DNA from: Rivularia sp. MS3
GTDB taxonomy: Bacteria > Cyanobacteriota > Cyanobacteriia > Cyanobacteriales > Nostocaceae
DNA length: 64,000 bases
Assembly (NCBI GenBank): GCA_019192545.1
Contig: JAHCMI010000033.1
Coordinates: forward strand, 23,300-87,299
Reading direction: 5' to 3'
Shown: piece by piece, positions 61,856-64,000 of the stretch
How the letters are laid out: the number at the start of each line of letters is the position of its first letter
How positions within the stretch are numbered: the stretch's first letter is position 1
Notes under the pieces: model-generated
Database searches by the model: none
What the model was told of the DNA's origin: nothing
The model's input: only the letters and a program-made list of their open reading frames with translations
Translations under genes and position numbers: made by a program

Positions 61856-64000
61856 TTAAACATTCATTTGCTGCTTTTGGTAAAGGGAATAATACAACCC
61901 TTTGTGCTGCAATAATTCATCGTGGGTTCCTCTTTCGACGATGATTCCTTTTTCCATTACTAATATCATGTCGGCTCTTTTTAATGGTGCGAAACGGTGT
62001 GCGATTAAAAATACTGTTTTATCTTGGGTGGTGCTTTGCAAGTTTTGCAATACTTGCTGTTCTGTTTCGCTGTCTAGGGCACTGGTTGCTTCGTCTAATA
62101 CTAAGATTGGTGCTTGCAAAAGAAACAACCTTGCTAAAGCAACCCTTTGTCTTTGCCCTCCGGATAATGCTGTACCTCTTTCGCCGACGTTGCTTTCGTA
62201 CCCTTTGGGTAGTTCGCTGATGAAGTCGTGAGCAACTGCCATTCTGGCAGCTTGTACTACTTGCTCGGCAGAAATTTCGGGGTTTCCTAATGTAATGTTT
62301 TCTAGAATGCTGCCGTTGAACAAAAAGTCTTCTTGCAAAACTACGCCTATTTGCTGTCGTAAGGAAGCTAAGTCAACGCTTTTTACGTCGAATCCATCAA
62401 TTAAAATCCTTCCGGATTCGATTAGATAAAGTCTTTGCAAAAGTTTGGAAAGCGTACTTTTACCGGAACCGCTGCGCCCTACTATACCAATAAATTGACC
62501 GGGTTCTACTTTAAAGGAAATTCCTTTAAGTACTGGTTCTGTGTTCTCTTTGTAACGAAAGAATACTTGATCGAATGCAACTTCTCCTTGGAGAGGTGGT
62601 AACACTAAGCCGCTTCCTGGCTCTGCTTCGGGGGAAACGTTGAGAATGTCGCCGATTCTATCTACAGATAACAGTACTTGCTGTAAATTTTGCCACAGTT
62701 GAACTAATCTTAATAGTGGGCCGGTAACTCTCCCCGAAAGCATTTGAAAAGCTACTAATTGCCCGACTGTAAAGTTATTTTCAATAACTAGTTTGGCTCC
62801 AAACCAAAGTATCAATAGGCTGGATAGTTTGGTGAGAAAGTCGCCGATGTTACTGCTGATATTGGAAGTTGTGGAAGCTTTGAAACCAGTACGGACAAAG
62901 CGAGCAAATAATCCTTCCCATCTATCTCTGGTTGCAGGTTCGGCTGCATGGGCTTTTACGGAATGAATTCCCGTTACCGTTTCTACAAGAAATGATTGAC
63001 TGTCGGCGCTTCTATTAAAGGTTTCGTTGAGCCATTTACGTAGAATTGGCGTTGCTGTTAAGGTTAATCCGGCAAATAATGGCAGCACTGCTAAGGCTAC
63101 GAAGGTAAGGGTGCTGCTGTAATAAAACATTAGTAGCAGATAAACTACAGCAAATATGCTGTCAAGAACTACAGTTAATGCCGTACCTGTAAGGAACTGA
63201 CGAATTTGTTCTAATTCTTGCACCCTTGCTACTGTGTCTCCTACCCGTCGCGACTCGAAATAAGATAGCGGTAAACGCATCAAATGACGGAATAGTTGAG
63301 CCGACAAACTTAAATCCAAACGGCGGGCTGTATGGGTGAAAATAAACAAACGTAAAATCCCCAACACCGACTCAAACACCGCTACCAAAAGCATGGCGAT
63401 CGCCATTACGTCGAGAGTCGCCAAACTCTCTTGCACCATGACTTTGTCGATGATGACTTGAGTAATCAACGGTGTTGTTAATCCCAGCAGTTGTAAGGTG
63501 AAGGATGCTAGCAGTACTTCGGTAAGCAAACCTTTGTACCGCCAAACAGCGGGTAAAAACCAACTAAGATTAAACTTTTCTTGCTTTTGTGTTTGCTCTA
63601 CTTGCCATAGATAGCCATTCCAAAATGTTTCAACTGCTTCGCGGGATACCGTTTCACAATTTAAATCTGGATTTTGCGGGTTAGCAATAATTAAGTTATT
63701 ACCTTTACGCTCATAAGCTACCACCCAGCTAGCAGACTCCGACTTTCCCCACAACAATAAAGCCGGAAAAGAAAGTTGTTGAAAATCATCCCAATCGACT
63801 TGCAGCCTCCGCAGCACCAAACCCAGCTTTTCCGCCGCTTCCACAACATCTTTCGGACGTTGCGATCGCACCTGGCGCTGTACCCATTCCAACTTCGCCG
63901 ATATTTCTAAATACTGCGCCACCATTGTCAAGCAAGCAGCCGCACTGTTGGCACCCGAAACGAAGGGATGGGGAGAAGGGGGGGAGGGGGAGATAGGGGG
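61856..64000 (-). CDS. Type I secretion ABC transporter with degenerate C39 peptidase domain, 5' end outside the window
   Basis: The track begins at an internal TTG (63931), but the frame stays open to the window edge: upstream codons read SPHPFVSGANSAAACLTMVA. The NSAAACLTMV segment is the C39-peptidase start (DCGAACLTMV), with Ser in place of the catalytic Cys, so this is a non-cleaving C39-like domain as in HlyB. Then come the membrane domain from about residue 140 of the track ORF (GLLTEVLLASFTLQLLGLTTPLITQVIIDKV) and the ATPase with Walker A GRSGSGKST, signature LSGGQRQR and Walker B ILVLDEATSALD. It exports an unprocessed protein, probably an RTX-type substrate, with periplasmic adaptor and TolC partners. 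Related cyanobacterial genes often carry an N-terminal cyclic-nucleotide-binding domain beyond this point. Confidence 0.93.
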   Translation of the reverse strand, partial: PPISPSPPSPHPFVSGANSAAACLTMVAQYLEISAKLEWVQRQVRSQRPKDVVEAAEKLGLVLRRLQVDWDDFQQLSFPALLLWGKSESASWVVAYERKGNNLIIANPQNPDLNCETVSREAVETFWNGYLWQVEQTQKQEKFNLSWFLPAVWRYKGLLTEVLLASFTLQLLGLTTPLITQVIIDKVMVQESLATLDVMAIAMLLVAVFESVLGILRLFIFTHTARRLDLSLSAQLFRHLMRLPLSYFESRRVGDTVARVQELEQIRQFLTGTALTVVLDSIFAVVYLLLMFYYSSTLTFVALAVLPLFAGLTLTATPILRKWLNETFNRSADSQSFLVETVTGIHSVKAHAAEPATRDRWEGLFARFVRTGFKASTTSNISSNIGDFLTKLSSLLILWFGAKLVIENNFTVGQLVAFQMLSGRVTGPLLRLVQLWQNLQQVLLSVDRIGDILNVSPEAEPGSGLVLPPLQGEVAFDQVFFRYKENTEPVLKGISFKVEPGQFIGIVGRSGSGKSTLSKLLQRLYLIESGRILIDGFDVKSVDLASLRQQIGVVLQEDFLFNGSILENITLGNPEISAEQVVQAARMAVAHDFISELPKGYESNVGERGTALSGGQRQRVALARLFLLQAPILVLDEATSALDSETEQQVLQNLQSTTQDKTVFLIAHRFAPLKRADMILVMEKGIIVERGTHDELLQHKGLYYSLYQKQQMNV

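Overview
The window is chromosome of a filamentous, probably heterocyst-forming cyanobacterium of the Nostocales (Nostoc/Calothrix/Rivularia type). The evidence is the photosystem II genes (psbO, psbE-psbF-psbL-psbJ, ycf48), psaI, the NDH-1 genes ndhC-ndhK-ndhJ, the group 3 sigma factor sigF next to psbO, an nrrA-like regulator, a protein of the Mo-dependent nitrogenase C-terminal family, many HIP1 octamers (GCGATCGC) and many heptameric short tandem repeats. The DNA is AT-rich. I saw no rRNA, tRNA, CRISPR array or intact transposase.

Layout. 0-3.1 kb: ftsQ-ftsZ on the minus strand. 3.9-11.1 kb: a two-gene signalling-ATPase locus, a stand-alone P-loop ATPase followed by a 1719-aa protein joining a degenerate ATPase-like head, helical repeats, a STAND NTPase, a membrane segment and 14 WD40 blades. 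11-20 kb: psbO, sigF, a proline-rich lipoprotein, a small conserved protein and a 965-aa low-complexity protein. 20-24.6 kb: photosynthesis cluster, psaI facing rub-ycf48-psbEFLJ across a shared terminator, then ndhC-K-J. psaI, psbJ, psbL and psbF are too short for the ORF track but are clear in the sequence. 24.8-26.4 kb: two paralogues sharing a 50-aa module, one with a head that may belong to the Rad52-like annealing proteins. 26.4-27.9 kb: gene-poor, with decayed coding fragments. 28-44.7 kb: housekeeping (rnr, ubiX, aroK, argB, pdxH, scpA) mixed with cyanobacterial membrane and lipoprotein genes and an NB-ARC STAND protein. 45-50 kb: a sugar-nucleotide transferase, speA, ndk and a TerC protein. 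50.6-56.5 kb: accessory region with a lipase-like protein, an LprI-type protein, a BglII/BamHI-like restriction endonuclease broken by one TGA, its DNA methyltransferase, a zinc-ribbon/L7-L12-like gene broken by one TAA, a GIY-YIG protein and queD. 57-59.5 kb: nitrogenase-associated small protein, histidine kinase, nrrA. 59.5-61.8 kb: a secreted HEAT-repeat gene joined out of frame to the tail of an NTPase-type protein, bracketed by two inverted copies of a 69-bp element. 61.9-64 kb: a type I secretion ABC transporter that runs off the window, with a degenerate C39 peptidase domain.

How the genes work together. The core supports cell division (ftsQ/ftsZ/scpA), photosystem assembly (rub, ycf48, psbEFLJ, psaI, psbO) and cyclic/respiratory electron flow (ndhCKJ). 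The accessory parts are STAND-type signalling ATPases and a restriction-modification locus that appears to have lost its nuclease. Gene-end decay (two single in-frame stops and one frame change) is concentrated between 53 and 61 kb. All functional calls come from reading the sequence and from remembered family features; no database search was run.
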